DNA from: Pararhodobacter sp. SW119
GTDB lineage: Bacteria; Pseudomonadota; Alphaproteobacteria; Rhodobacterales; Rhodobacteraceae
Assembly (NCBI RefSeq): GCF_017811755.1
Contig: NZ_JADDJF010000012.1
Coordinates: forward strand, 35,063-99,062
Direction: 5' to 3'
Length of the DNA stretch: 64,000 nucleotides
In this document: positions 53,601 to 63,131 of the stretch, piece after piece
Numbering within the stretch: the stretch's first letter is position 1
How the letters are laid out: every line of letters begins with the position of its first letter
Notes under the pieces: generated by a model
What the model saw: the letters and a program-made list of their open reading frames with translations, nothing else
What the model was told of the DNA's origin: nothing
Database searches by the model: none
Translations under genes and position numbers: made by a program

Positions 53601-54446
53601 ATGGACCCGGTTACCCTGATCACCGAGGCGAAGATCCCCGTCGGCCGCACGGTCGCCGATGCGTTCCTGTGGATGCAGGACAGTTTCATCGGCTTCTTCG
53701 ACGGGCTGGAATACGGGCTGCGGCAGGCGATCACCGCGCTGTCGACGGCGCTGACCCTGCCGCACCCGCTGGTCCTGATCGCGATATTCGCCCTCATCAC
53801 ATGGGTCTTGCAGCGCCGGTGGGTGCCGGTGCTGATCGTCTCCGGCTGCGCGCTGTTCGCGCTGAACCAGGGATACTGGCTGCTGACCATGCAGACGCTG
53901 ACGCTGGTGCTGGGGTCGTGCTTTGTCTGCATGGCGGTGGGGGTGCCGCTGGGCATCTATTCGGCGCATCACCCGCGGTTCTACCGGGCGCTGACGCCGG
54001 TGCTGGACCTGATGCAGACGCTGCCGACCTTCGTCTACCTGATCCCGGTGCTGGTGCTGTTCGGTCTTGGCATGGTGCCGGGGCTGGTGGCGACGGTGAT
54101 CTTCGCCATGCCCGCCGCGATCCGGCTGACCGAACTGGGCATCCGGTCGACCCCGACCGCGCTGTCCGAGGCCGCGACGGCCTTTGGCGCGACGACCGCG
54201 CAGCGCATCTTCAAGGTGGAACTGCCCTGGGCCTTTCCGCAGATCATGGCGGGGCTGAACCAGACGATCATGCTGTCGCTGTCGATGGTGGTGATCGCCG
54301 GGCTGGTGGGCGCGCCGGGCCTGGGCGTGCCGGTGGTGCGCGCGCTCAATTCCGTGAACGCGACGCTGGGGTTCGAGTCGGGCGCGGTGATCGTCGCCGT
54401 GGCGATCATGCTGGACCGCATGCTGCGGGTGGAGCGCAAGGCATGA
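53601..54446 (+). CDS. choW: Choline ABC importer permease
   Basis: A 281-aa permease of the ProW/ChoW type. It has VGVPLGIYSAHHPRFYRALTPVLDLMQTLPTFVYLIPV (core MQTLPTFVYLIP), the EAA loop in LSEAATAFGATTAQRIFKVELP, and VIAGLVGAPGLG. About six or seven helices are predicted. The stop overlaps the choV start (ATGA at 54443-54446). Confidence 0.93.
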   Translation: MDPVTLITEAKIPVGRTVADAFLWMQDSFIGFFDGLEYGLRQAITALSTALTLPHPLVLIAIFALITWVLQRRWVPVLIVSGCALFALNQGYWLLTMQTLTLVLGSCFVCMAVGVPLGIYSAHHPRFYRALTPVLDLMQTLPTFVYLIPVLVLFGLGMVPGLVATVIFAMPAAIRLTELGIRSTPTALSEAATAFGATTAQRIFKVELPWAFPQIMAGLNQTIMLSLSMVVIAGLVGAPGLGVPVVRALNSVNATLGFESGAVIVAVAIMLDRMLRVERKA

Positions 54447-55507
54447 CCGCGGCCGTCAGCTTTCGCAACGTGTCCATCGTCTTCGGCGACAACCCGTGGA
54501 AGGCGATCCCGCTGATGGAGACGGGGCAAAGCCGCACCGACATTCAGAAGGCGACGGGCCAGATCCTCGGGGTGCACGACTGCACGCTGGAGGTGAACGA
54601 GGGCGAGATCGTGGTGCTGATGGGCCTGTCGGGGTCGGGCAAGTCGACGCTGCTGCGCGCGGTCAACGGCCTCAACCCCATCGTGCAGGGCGAGGTGGTG
54701 GTGCGCGACGGCGACTGGAGCTGCGAGTTGAGCAGTGCCGGCGCGCGCGAGCTGCGCCACCTGCGGCGCGAATGCGTGGCGATGGTGTTCCAGCAATTCG
54801 GCCTGCTGCCCTGGCGCAGCGTGCGCGAAAACGTCGGGCTGGGGCTGGAACTGGCCGGCATGGGTCGGCGCGCGCGCGCCGAGCGCGTGGCCGAGCAGCT
54901 GGAACTGGTGGGCCTGAGCCAGTGGGCCGACCGCAAGGTGGCGGAACTGTCGGGCGGGATGCAGCAGCGCGTCGGGCTGGCGCGGGCCTTTGCGACGCGG
55001 GCGCCGATCCTGCTGATGGACGAACCGTTCTCGGCCCTGGACCCGCTGATCCGGTCGCGGTTGCAGGACGAGCTCCTGGACCTGCAGAGCCGGCTGAAGC
55101 GCACCATCGTCTTCGTCAGCCACGATCTGGACGAGGCGTTCAAGCTGGGCAACCGCATCGCCATCCTGGAAGGCGGGCGGATCATCCAGTCCGGCACGCC
55201 GGGCGAGATCTACACCAACCCGGTCAACGACTACGTCGCCGATTTCGTCGCCCACATGAATCCGCTGGGCGTGCTGCGCGCGCGCGACGCCGCCCTGCCC
55301 GCACCCAGCCCGGCGCCGGCCGGGCGGATGCTGGATGCCGACACGCCGCTGCGCGTCGCGATGGCCGCGCTGGCCGAGGCGAAGGGGCCGATCCTGCTGA
55401 CCGACGGCGGTCGGGTCTGCGGCGCGCTGACCGAGTCGAGCGCGCTGGCCGCGCTTATCGCCCGGCGCGGGGAAGCGGCGCGCGAGGGGACCGACGAGAC
55501 GGCTTGA
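54443..55507 (+). CDS. choV: Choline ABC importer ATPase
   Basis: A 354-aa ATPase of the ProV/ChoV group: Walker A GLSGSGKST, MVFQQFGLLPWRSV Q-loop, signature LSGGMQQRVG, Walker B ILLMDEPFSALDP and H-loop FVSHDLDEA. The N-terminal segment VSFRNVSIVFGDNPWKAIPLMETG (core FGDNP) is typical of ChoV. The C-terminal 90 residues are a shortened CBS-like regulatory region. It ends the cho unit. Confidence 0.93.
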   Translation: MTAAVSFRNVSIVFGDNPWKAIPLMETGQSRTDIQKATGQILGVHDCTLEVNEGEIVVLMGLSGSGKSTLLRAVNGLNPIVQGEVVVRDGDWSCELSSAGARELRHLRRECVAMVFQQFGLLPWRSVRENVGLGLELAGMGRRARAERVAEQLELVGLSQWADRKVAELSGGMQQRVGLARAFATRAPILLMDEPFSALDPLIRSRLQDELLDLQSRLKRTIVFVSHDLDEAFKLGNRIAILEGGRIIQSGTPGEIYTNPVNDYVADFVAHMNPLGVLRARDAALPAPSPAPAGRMLDADTPLRVAMAALAEAKGPILLTDGGRVCGALTESSALAALIARRGEAAREGTDETA

Positions 55508-55517
55508 CCGGCGGCGG

Positions 55518-55558
55518 CGTTCCATTTTATCCTTTCCTCAGTTCCGCCTGATGGAACG
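55518..55558. promoter_or_regulatory. Candidate operator of the IclR-type regulator
   Basis: Perfect 8-bp arms CGTTCCAT (55518-55525) and ATGGAACG (55551-55558) with a further TTCC between them, in the 96-bp gap before the iclR-type gene. IclR-family sites often contain TGGAAC/GTTCCA arms. This suggests autoregulation and control of the following operon. Confidence 0.5.
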
Positions 55559-55603
55559 CCTGCGACGACCCCGGCAGAGGGTCGCGCACTCGGGGAGGAT
55601 CGA

Positions 55604-56404
55604 ATGCCGACGACGCAAGGCGCGTCTGTGCGAACCATCGACCGGGCCGCCGCCGTGCTGCGCGCGCTGGCCGCCGGGCCGGGCGCGGGCATGCGGCTGG
55701 CGGATGTGACCGCCGCGGTCGGGCTGGGCAAGGCCACCGTCCACCGCCTGCTGGGTGCGCTGGTCGAGGTGGGGTTCATCGAACTTGACGCGCATGCCAA
55801 ACGCTACCGCCTGGGATTCGCGCTTTATGCCTTGGGCCGCACGGCGCGGCGGTTTCGCGTCGTCGACCTGGCCGGCCCGGCGCTGGAACGTCTGGCCGAG
55901 GCCACGGGCGACACGGTCTACCTGTCGATCCGCGACGGCGACGAGGCGCTGTGCGTCGACCGGCGCACCGGCAGCTACCCGATCCGCACGCTGACGCTGG
56001 ACGTGGGCGACCGCCGGCCGTTGGGTGTCGGCGCCGGGTCGCTGGCGCTGCTGGCGCACGAGCCCACCGCCGAGGCCGAGCGCATCATCGCCGCCGCCCC
56101 CGAGGCGCGGCGCGCCTATCCGCAGTTCGACGCGCCGCGCCTGCGCCGGATGATCGAGGAAACCCGCGCCACGGGCTTTGCCTTCAACGACGGGCGGATC
56201 GTCAGCGCGATGTGCGCGCTGGGCATGCCGGTGATCGACGCCGAGGGCCGGGTCATCGCCGCGCTGTCCATCGCCGCGATCCGCGAGCGCATGGCCCCGG
56301 CGCGGCGCGACGAGCTGGTTGCCCTGCTGCGCGCCGAGGCCGCGGGGCTGGCGCAGGCGCTGGACCCGGAACTGGAAATCCCGTCGCAAAGGCAAGCCGG
56401 ATGA
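55604..56404 (+). CDS. IclR-family transcriptional regulator
   Basis: A 266-aa regulator. The winged HTH (AAAVLRALAAG ... LADVTAAVGLGKATVHRLLGAL) is N-terminal, and the IclR effector domain follows with GDTVYLSIRDGDEALCVDR, PLGVGAGSLALLA and IVSAMCALGMPVID. The effector is unknown. Its stop overlaps the E1-alpha ATG (ATGA at 56401-56404), so regulator and pathway are co-translated, an arrangement implying local control of the operon. Confidence 0.9.
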   Translation: MPTTQGASVRTIDRAAAVLRALAAGPGAGMRLADVTAAVGLGKATVHRLLGALVEVGFIELDAHAKRYRLGFALYALGRTARRFRVVDLAGPALERLAEATGDTVYLSIRDGDEALCVDRRTGSYPIRTLTLDVGDRRPLGVGAGSLALLAHEPTAEAERIIAAAPEARRAYPQFDAPRLRRMIEETRATGFAFNDGRIVSAMCALGMPVIDAEGRVIAALSIAAIRERMAPARRDELVALLRAEAAGLAQALDPELEIPSQRQAG

Positions 56405-57396
56405 AAACACCCGCCAACCTGGACCTGCCCCGGCTTCAGGCGCTCCACGCGCTGATGTGGCGCATCCGCGCCTTCGAGGAGGCCGCGATCGCCGCGCAGC
56501 GCGAGGGGCTGGTGCTGGGCGCCATCCATCCCTCCATCGGGCAGGAAGCGGTCGCGGCGGGCGTCTGCGCCAATCTCGACCGCGCCGACCTGCTGCTGTC
56601 GACGCACCGCGGGCATGGGCACACGCTGGCCAAGGGCGCCGACGCGCTGGCCATGATGCGCGAATTGTTCGGCCGCTCTGGTGGCACCTGCGGCGGCAAG
56701 GGCGGGTCGATGCATATCGCCGATTTCGGCGTCGGCATGCTGGGCGCGAACGGCGTTGTCGGCGCGAATATTCCCATCGCGGTGGGCGCGGCGCAGGCGC
56801 TGCGGCTGCGCGGGTCGGACGCCATCGTGACCTGCATCTTTGGCGACGGCGCGATCAACCGCGGCCCGTTCCTGGAGGGGCTGAACTGGGCGCGGGTGTT
56901 CGACCTGCCGGTTCTGTTCGTCTGCGAGGATAACGGCTTTTCGGCGACCACGCGCACGGCCGAGCTGACCGGCGGCGACGGCGCCGCGGTGCGCGCCGAA
57001 AGCTTGGGCATCCCCGCCGACAGTCTGGACGGCAACGACCTGATCGCGCTGGACGCGGCGGCGCGGGGCGCCATCGCCGCGGTGCGCGAGGGCGGCGGGC
57101 CGCGGTTGCTGCATTGCAAAACCTACCGGATCAGCGGCCACACGGCGGTCGACCCCGCCACCTACCGCCCCGCCGAGGAGGTCGAGGACTGGCGCCGCGC
57201 CTGCCCCATCGACCGGCTGGCCGGGACGCTGGAAATGGCCGGCATCGACCCCGCCGCGCTGAACGACGCCCGCCGCGCTGCCGAGGCCGAGATGGCCGAG
57301 GCGATGGCCGCGGCGCGCGCCAGCGACTGGCCGGACGCGGCGCTGGCCTTTGCCGATGTGCAGGACGCGGGCGATCCGCGCGAAAGGGCGTTCTGA
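56401..57396 (+). CDS. Thiamine-diphosphate dehydrogenase E1 alpha subunit
   Basis: A 331-aa E1-alpha of the pyruvate/acetoin/branched-chain dehydrogenase type: MWRIRAFEE start, HRGHGHTLAKG, GKGGSMHIAD and the ThDP motif GDGAINRGPFLEGLN ending in CEDN. The INRG wording departs from the common A-N-Q-G of PDH and acetoin enzymes. It pairs with the beta subunit encoded directly downstream (TGATG overlap). No E2 or E3 gene follows, so the reaction in which it works is unclear. Confidence 0.87.
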   Translation: MKTPANLDLPRLQALHALMWRIRAFEEAAIAAQREGLVLGAIHPSIGQEAVAAGVCANLDRADLLLSTHRGHGHTLAKGADALAMMRELFGRSGGTCGGKGGSMHIADFGVGMLGANGVVGANIPIAVGAAQALRLRGSDAIVTCIFGDGAINRGPFLEGLNWARVFDLPVLFVCEDNGFSATTRTAELTGGDGAAVRAESLGIPADSLDGNDLIALDAAARGAIAAVREGGGPRLLHCKTYRISGHTAVDPATYRPAEEVEDWRRACPIDRLAGTLEMAGIDPAALNDARRAAEAEMAEAMAAARASDWPDAALAFADVQDAGDPRERAF

Positions 57397-58382
57397 TGGC
57401 GCGCATGAGTTATCTGGACGCCGGCCGCCGCGCGCTGACCGAGGAGATGGAGCGCGACCCCGCGGTTTGGGCCCTGGGCGAGGATCTGGGCCGCGGCGGC
57501 GTCTTCGGCCAGTACCGCGGGTTGCAGGAGATGTTCGGCAAGGACCGCGTCGCCGACACCCCGATATCCGAGGCGTGCATCCTGGGCGCGGCGGTGGGGG
57601 CGGCAATGACCGGCACGCGGCCGGTGGTCGAAATGCGCTTTTCGGATTTCGCGCTCTGTGCGGTGGACGAACTGGTCAACCAGGCGGCAAAGGCGCGGTT
57701 CATGTTCGGTGGCCAGTCGCGCGTGCCGCTGGTGGTGCGCGAGCCCATCGGGATGTGGCGATCCTCGGCGGCGCAGCATTCGCAGTCGCTGGAGGCGTGG
57801 TACGCGCATGTGCCGGGGCTGGTGGTGCTCTGCCCGGCGACGCCCGCCGATGCGCTGGGCATGCTGAAATCCGCGATCCGCTGCGACGATCCGGTGGTGC
57901 TGATGGAGCACAAGAACCTATGGGCGCTGGAGGGCGAGGTGCCCGAGGGCGAGCATCTGGTGCCGCTGGGCCGGGCCGAGACCGTGCGGGCGGGGCGCGA
58001 TCTGACGCTGGTCACCTGGTCGGCGATGCGCCAGCCCTGCCTGAAGGCGGCCGAGGCGCTGGCGCGTGACGGGATCGAGGTCGAGGTGATCGACCTGCGC
58101 TCCCTCTGGCCCTGGGACCGGGACGCAGTCATGGAATCGGTCGCGCGGACGGGCCGGCTGCTGGTGGTGCACGAGGCCGTCGCGGTGGCGGGTTTCGGCG
58201 CCGAAATCGCGGCCAGCGTTGCGGAGGCGCTGCACCCGCAACTGAAGACGGCGGTACGCCGGCTGGGCGCGCCGCGCATCCCCATCGCCTACGCGCCCCC
58301 CATGGAGGACGAGGTGCGCGTGAGCGAGGCGAAGATCATCGAGACCGCGCGGGCCATGCTGGCGCCCGAACGGGCCGGTTGA
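57396..58382 (+). CDS. Thiamine-diphosphate dehydrogenase E1 beta subunit
   Basis: A 328-aa E1-beta with ALGEDLGRGGVFGQYRGL, the DTPISEACILGAAVGAAMTGTRPVVEM region (core DTPISE, ThDP-binding Glu), HSQSLEAWYAHVPGL and a C-terminal transketolase-type domain EVIDLRSLWPWDRDAVMESV. It forms an alpha2-beta2 E1 with the upstream product. Its 3' end lies 58 bp before the TRAP binding protein. Confidence 0.9.
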   Translation: MARMSYLDAGRRALTEEMERDPAVWALGEDLGRGGVFGQYRGLQEMFGKDRVADTPISEACILGAAVGAAMTGTRPVVEMRFSDFALCAVDELVNQAAKARFMFGGQSRVPLVVREPIGMWRSSAAQHSQSLEAWYAHVPGLVVLCPATPADALGMLKSAIRCDDPVVLMEHKNLWALEGEVPEGEHLVPLGRAETVRAGRDLTLVTWSAMRQPCLKAAEALARDGIEVEVIDLRSLWPWDRDAVMESVARTGRLLVVHEAVAVAGFGAEIAASVAEALHPQLKTAVRRLGAPRIPIAYAPPMEDEVRVSEAKIIETARAMLAPERAG

Positions 58383-58440
58383 GGCGGAGGAATGAACCGG
58401 CGGCGCGATAGGCGTCGCCCCATCTGGGAGGAGAGAGAGA

Positions 58441-59454
58441 ATGAAGAAGATCATGTCACTGACCCTGGCCGCCACGCTGGCGCTGGGGGCCTGGCCGGCG
58501 GCGGCGGAATACAAGGACGAATACCGCGTCTCGACCGTGGTGCCGGCGCCGTTTCCCTGGGGCCTCGCCGCCGAGCGGTGGGCCGAACTGGTCGGCGAGC
58601 GCACCGAGGGGCGGATCAACATGCAGATCTATCCGGGCGTGCAGCTGGTGCAGGGCGACCAGACCCGCGAATTCACCGCCATGCGCCGGGGCGTGATCGA
58701 CATGGCCGTCGGATCGACCATCAACTGGTCGCCGCAGATCGTGGAGATGAACATCTTCTCGATGCCGTTCCTGATGCCGGACTATGCCGCGCTTGACGCG
58801 CTGACCGGCGGCCCGGTGGGCGAGCGGATCTTCGAGCTGATCGAGGAGAACGGCGTGGTGCCGCTGGCCTGGGCCGAAAACGGTTTTCGCGAGGTGACCA
58901 ACTCGCAGCGCCCGATCCGCACGCCCGAGGACATGCAGGGCCTGAAGATGCGGGTCGTCGGCTCGCCGATCTTCAACGACATCTTCTCGGCGCTGGGCGC
59001 CAACCCGACGCAGATGAGCTGGGCCGACGCGCAGCCCGCGCTGACCACCGGCGCCGTCGACGGGCAGGAAAACCCGCTGACGATCTACACGGTGCTGCGC
59101 ATGCACGAACTGGGCCAGACCAATGTCACGCTCTGGCATTATATCGCCGACCCGCTGATCTTCGCGGTGAACCAGCAGATCTGGGACAGCTTCACCGAGG
59201 AGGACCAGGAGATCGTGCGGCAGGCCGCGCTGGACGCCGGCGCGCACGGGATCGAGGTCGCCCGCGCCGGGCTGGTCGGCGAGGATACCAGCCTGATCGA
59301 AGAGATCGAGGGCTACGGCGTCACCGTCGTGTCCCTGAGCGACGAGGAACGGCAGGCCTTCGTCGACGCCACGCGCCCGGTCTACGACGCCTGGCGTGAC
59401 CGCATCGGTGCCGATCTGGTGGAGATGGCCGAGGAGTCGGTCGCCAACCGCTGA
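58441..59454 (+). CDS. TRAP transporter periplasmic binding protein (DctP family)
   Basis: A 337-aa secreted protein (signal ends at AWPAAAE). The DctP landmarks are present: INMQIYPGVQLVQGDQTREFTAMRRG, EDMQGLKMRVVGSPIFNDIFSALGANPTQMSWADA with the ligand Arg in KMRVVG, and TGAVDGQENP. Substrates are typically C4-dicarboxylates, sialic acids, 2-oxo acids or sulfonates; the exact one is not readable. A strong hairpin follows the stop. The start is preceded by GGAGGAGAGAGAG. Confidence 0.9.
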   Translation: MKKIMSLTLAATLALGAWPAAAEYKDEYRVSTVVPAPFPWGLAAERWAELVGERTEGRINMQIYPGVQLVQGDQTREFTAMRRGVIDMAVGSTINWSPQIVEMNIFSMPFLMPDYAALDALTGGPVGERIFELIEENGVVPLAWAENGFREVTNSQRPIRTPEDMQGLKMRVVGSPIFNDIFSALGANPTQMSWADAQPALTTGAVDGQENPLTIYTVLRMHELGQTNVTLWHYIADPLIFAVNQQIWDSFTEEDQEIVRQAALDAGAHGIEVARAGLVGEDTSLIEEIEGYGVTVVSLSDEERQAFVDATRPVYDAWRDRIGADLVEMAEESVANR

Positions 59455-59493
59455 GACGGGCGCGCCGCGAGGCGCCCCGCCGCCGACCCCGAA

Positions 59494-59522
59494 GGACCGG
59501 AGCGGCAGGCCCGCTCCGGTCC
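59494..59522 (+). other. Intercistronic hairpin after dctP
   Basis: GGACCGGAGCG (59494-59504) pairs perfectly with CGCTCCGGTCC (59512-59522) around a 7-base loop, 40 bp past the binding-protein stop and 36 bp before the small permease. No T-run follows, so partial attenuation or 3'-end protection is likelier than termination. Confidence 0.65.
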
Positions 59523-59557
59523 CTCATCGGACCCGCCCCTACCCCAGCGAGACCGCC

Positions 59558-60091
59558 ATGAGCGACACCCCACCCCCCGAGTTGCGCACCGAGGAGGACG
59601 ACACCGGCGCCGAGCATGTCCGCGTGCCCGTGCGCATCGAGGAGGCCTTCGCGGCCGCGGCGATGGCGGCGATCTTCCTGATCTCGTTCGGCAACGTGGT
59701 GATCCGCTACACCACCAGCGCGTCCTTCGCGTTCACCGAGGAATTCTCGGTCTTCCTTCTGGTCTTCATGACCTTCGTCGGTGCCTCAGCGGCCTTCGCC
59801 AGCAACGAGCATATCCGCATCACCTTCTTCCTGGGCCGGATGCCCGCCGGGTTGCGCTGGCTCTGCGAGATCGTGACGCTGCTCGCCACGACACTGATGT
59901 TTTCCCTGATCCTCTGGTACGGCGCCGAGGTCACCTTCGACGAATGGAAATGGGGCGAGACCTCGCCGGGGATGGGCAACCCGGTGTGGATCTACACGAT
60001 CTGGCTGCCGATCCTGTCGGCGGCAATCCTGCTGCGGGTCCTGGGGCGGGGCTGGGCACGGCTGATCCGCCCGAAGATCCTGGGGCGCTGA
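59558..60091 (+). CDS. TRAP transporter small permease (DctQ family)
   Basis: A 177-aa membrane protein with four predicted helices, preceded by an acidic tail of about 25 residues. FLISFGNVVIRYTTSASFAFTEEFSVFLLVFMTFVGAS (core FTEEFSVFLLV) and NEHIRITFFLGRMP are characteristic. It bridges the binding protein and the large permease. It ends 6 bp before the large permease. Confidence 0.9.
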   Translation: MSDTPPPELRTEEDDTGAEHVRVPVRIEEAFAAAAMAAIFLISFGNVVIRYTTSASFAFTEEFSVFLLVFMTFVGASAAFASNEHIRITFFLGRMPAGLRWLCEIVTLLATTLMFSLILWYGAEVTFDEWKWGETSPGMGNPVWIYTIWLPILSAAILLRVLGRGWARLIRPKILGR

Positions 60092-60097
60092 GGGGCC

Positions 60098-61399
60098 ATG
60101 CTGGACGCCAACCTCGCCCTGCTGCTGAGCTTCGCGGTGCTGCTGCTGATCGGCACGCCGATTGCCGTGGCGCTGGGGATCGGGGCGGTGGTCGGCATCC
60201 TGATCGGGCTGGACCTGCTGGCGCTGGGGATGATCGGCACCAACGCCTATGCGGCGGTGGCGAAATACCCGCTGATCGCCATTCCGCTGTTCATCCTGAC
60301 CGGCATGATCTTCGAACGCTCGGGCGTGGCGGCGCGACTGGTGACCTTCGCGCAGGCCTGCATCGGCCCGCGCAAGGGGGGGCTGGCGCTGGTCGCGGTG
60401 CTGGTCTGCATGATCATGGGCGGCATGTCGGGGTCGGGCGTGGCCGATGCCGCGGCGGTGGCCACGGTGATGCTGCCGTCGATGCTGAAGGCGGGCTACC
60501 CGAAACCCTTCACCGCCTCGATCATCGCGGCGTCGGCGTCGACCGCGATCCTGATCCCGCCGTCGATCGCGCTGATCGTCTATTCGGTGATCGTGCCGGG
60601 GCTGGACCTGCGCGCGCTTTTCGCCGCGGGGCTGATACCTGGGGTGCTGATGGGGCTGGCCATCGCCGTGCCCGTGGTCTGGCTGAGCCGCCGGCACGGC
60701 TTTGGCGCGGGCGAAGGGACCGAGCGTCCGCCCTTCTGGCCGGCGTTGCGGGCGGCGTTGCCGGGGCTGCTGGCGCCGGTGATCATTCTGGGCGGGTTGC
60801 GGTCGGGCCTGTTCACGCCGACCGAGACGGCGGTGGTGGCGGTGGCCTACGGGCTGCTGGTCGGTGTGGTGATATACCGCACGATGGGACCGCGCGAGAT
60901 CTACGCGGTGCTGGCCGACAGCGCCAAGATCTCGGCGGTGCTGATGCTGATCATCTCGCTGGCCGGGCTGTTCGCCTGGGCAGGGGCGACGATGGGGGCG
61001 TTCCGGGCGACCGCCGATCTGGTGCTGTCGATCAGCGACAACGAATGGGTGATCCTGGCGCTGGTGATGCTGGTCATGCTGCTGGCGGGGATGGTGCTGG
61101 ACGGGGTGTCGATCTTCCTGATCGCGCTGCCGCTCTTGATCCCCATCGTGCAGGCCTTTGGCTGGTCCTATGTCTGGTTCGGCGTCGTGATCTCGATCAA
61201 CATCGCCATCGGTCAGGTCACGCCGCCAGTGGCGGTCAACCTGATGGTCACCGCCAAGATCGCGCGCATCCCGCTGGAGACGACCTTTCGCTGGGTGGGT
61301 TGGCTGCTGGTGGCGATGATCGCGGTGCTGGTGCTGATCATCGCATTCCCCGAAATCGCGCTCTGGCTGCCCAGGGTGCTGGGTTATCGCATCACATGA
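60098..61399 (+). CDS. TRAP transporter large permease (DctM family)
   Basis: A 433-aa membrane protein of about twelve helices. AIPLFILTGMIFERSG, MGGMSGSGVADAAAVATVMLPSMLKAGY (core GGMSGSGVADAA) and PPSIALIVYSVI mark the DctM re-entrant and substrate regions; the C-terminal half has ITPPVAVNLMVTA-like VTPPVAVNLMVTA. It couples uptake to Na+. It lies 7 bp before the ThDP enzyme gene, so transport and catabolism are co-expressed. Confidence 0.92.
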   Translation: MLDANLALLLSFAVLLLIGTPIAVALGIGAVVGILIGLDLLALGMIGTNAYAAVAKYPLIAIPLFILTGMIFERSGVAARLVTFAQACIGPRKGGLALVAVLVCMIMGGMSGSGVADAAAVATVMLPSMLKAGYPKPFTASIIAASASTAILIPPSIALIVYSVIVPGLDLRALFAAGLIPGVLMGLAIAVPVVWLSRRHGFGAGEGTERPPFWPALRAALPGLLAPVIILGGLRSGLFTPTETAVVAVAYGLLVGVVIYRTMGPREIYAVLADSAKISAVLMLIISLAGLFAWAGATMGAFRATADLVLSISDNEWVILALVMLVMLLAGMVLDGVSIFLIALPLLIPIVQAFGWSYVWFGVVISINIAIGQVTPPVAVNLMVTAKIARIPLETTFRWVGWLLVAMIAVLVLIIAFPEIALWLPRVLGYRIT

Positions 61400-61406
61400 G
61401 GTTCGC

Positions 61407-63131
61407 ATGACACAGGCCACGAACGAGATGACCGGCGGCGAGGCGCTGGCCCGCGCCCTGATCGCGCATGGCGCGGGGCCGATCTTCGGCATGGGGGGGT
61501 TCCAGTTGCTGCCCTTCTACGATGCCGCGCGGCGGCTGGGATTGCAGCACTACCTGATCAACGACGAACGCTGCGGCGCCTTTGCCGCCGACGCCTATGC
61601 CAAGGTGTCGGGGCGCGTGGGGCTGGTCGACGCGACGCTGGGGCCGGGGGCCACGAACCTGGTGACCGGGCTGGTCGAGGCGTTGAACGCGGGCTCGCCC
61701 GTGGTGGCGCTGGTCGGCGACACGCATCGCGCGCATGCCTGGAAAAACATGACGCAGGAGGCGCGGCAGGCCGAGATCCTGCGCCCGGCCTGCAAGGAGG
61801 TGCTGCGCATCGAGGAGATCGCGCGCATCCCCGAATTGCTGCACCGTGCCTTTGTCGTGGCGACGACCGGCCGGCCCGGCCCGGTGGCGCTGATCGTGCC
61901 CGAGGATGTGGCGCATGGCACCTACGGCTTCGCGCCCGAGGATTTCGACGCCGACCCGCGCTACCAGTCCGCGCCCGCCCTGCGCTGCGCACCGGCGGCC
62001 GAGGCGGTGGCCGAGGCCGCTTCGATGCTGGCGCGCGCCGAGCGGCCGCTGATCCTCGCCGGCGGCGGGGTGCATCTGTCGCAGGCGGCCGAGGCGTTGC
62101 AGGCCTTCGCCGAGGCCGCGCAGATCCCGGTCGCCCACACGATGAGCGGGAAGGGCGCCATCGCCTGCACCTCGGCCCTGTCGGCGGGGCTGTTCGGGCG
62201 CTACGACCGGATCGCGAACGGGCTGATCGAGGAAGCCGACTGCCTGCTGGTCGTCGGCTGCAAGCTGGGCGAGATCGCGACCAAGCGCTACACGGTGCCG
62301 GCGCCGGGCAAGGTGCTGATCCATCTGGACGCCGTGGCCGAGGAGATCGGGCGCACCTATCGCCCGACCCTGCCGCTTTGGGGGGATGCGCGCGAGGGGT
62401 TGCGGGCGCTGCACGCGGCGCTGGGCGACACCCCGGTCGCGCGCGCCGACTGGTGCGCCGAGGTCGTGCGCCGGATGGACACCTGGCGCGAGACGGCGCG
62501 GCCGCGGCTGGAAAGCGCCGAGGTGCCGGTCGGCATGGGCCGGCTGCTGGGCACGCTGAACACCGGCCTGCCGGATGACGCCGTGCTGATCGCAGATGGC
62601 GGGTTCGCCGCGCATTGGAGCGGGCTTCTTTTCGACCAGAAGCGCGCGGGGCGCGGGTTCGTGCCCGACCGCGGCTTCGCCTCGATCGGCTACGGGTTGC
62701 CGGGGGCGATCGGCGCGAAGCTGGCGGCGCCGGGGCGCGCGGTGCTGGCGCTGACCGGCGACGGGGGCTTCAACATGGTGTTGGGCGAGCTGGAAACCGC
62801 GCGTCGGCTGGGGCTGGCGGTGACCATCATCGTCGTCAACAACGCGGCGTCGGGCTACGTCAAGGCGCTGCAGCACCTGATGTACGGCGAAGGGGCCTAT
62901 CAGTCCTCAGACCTGGCCGAGACGGACTATGCCGCCGCCGCCCGCGCGCTGGGCTGCCATGGGCTGCGGGTGGAGCATCCGAATGAGTTGGCCGGCGCGC
63001 TGGCACAGGCGCTGGCCAACAGCGGCGCGCCGACGGTGCTGGATGTGGTCGTCACCCGCGATCCGGGGCAGATGCTGCCCGCCGCCGACAGCCGCGCGGT
63101 GCAGATGAAGAAGGGCGACCGCGTTGCCTGA
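61407..63131 (+). CDS. Thiamine-diphosphate enzyme of the acetolactate synthase/decarboxylase superfamily
   Basis: A 574-aa protein with the three-domain layout of ALS/POX/BFD enzymes. The activating Glu is in INDERCGAFAADAYAKVSG (about 53), the middle domain has PLILAGGGVHLSQAAEAL, and the ThDP/Mg motif GDGGFNMVLGELETA ends in VVNN. It lacks the markers of true acetolactate synthase that I would expect beside an ilvN gene, which is absent. It probably cleaves or decarboxylates a 2-oxo or acyloin substrate brought in by the TRAP system. Confidence 0.85.
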   Translation: MTQATNEMTGGEALARALIAHGAGPIFGMGGFQLLPFYDAARRLGLQHYLINDERCGAFAADAYAKVSGRVGLVDATLGPGATNLVTGLVEALNAGSPVVALVGDTHRAHAWKNMTQEARQAEILRPACKEVLRIEEIARIPELLHRAFVVATTGRPGPVALIVPEDVAHGTYGFAPEDFDADPRYQSAPALRCAPAAEAVAEAASMLARAERPLILAGGGVHLSQAAEALQAFAEAAQIPVAHTMSGKGAIACTSALSAGLFGRYDRIANGLIEEADCLLVVGCKLGEIATKRYTVPAPGKVLIHLDAVAEEIGRTYRPTLPLWGDAREGLRALHAALGDTPVARADWCAEVVRRMDTWRETARPRLESAEVPVGMGRLLGTLNTGLPDDAVLIADGGFAAHWSGLLFDQKRAGRGFVPDRGFASIGYGLPGAIGAKLAAPGRAVLALTGDGGFNMVLGELETARRLGLAVTIIVVNNAASGYVKALQHLMYGEGAYQSSDLAETDYAAAARALGCHGLRVEHPNELAGALAQALANSGAPTVLDVVVTRDPGQMLPAADSRAVQMKKGDRVA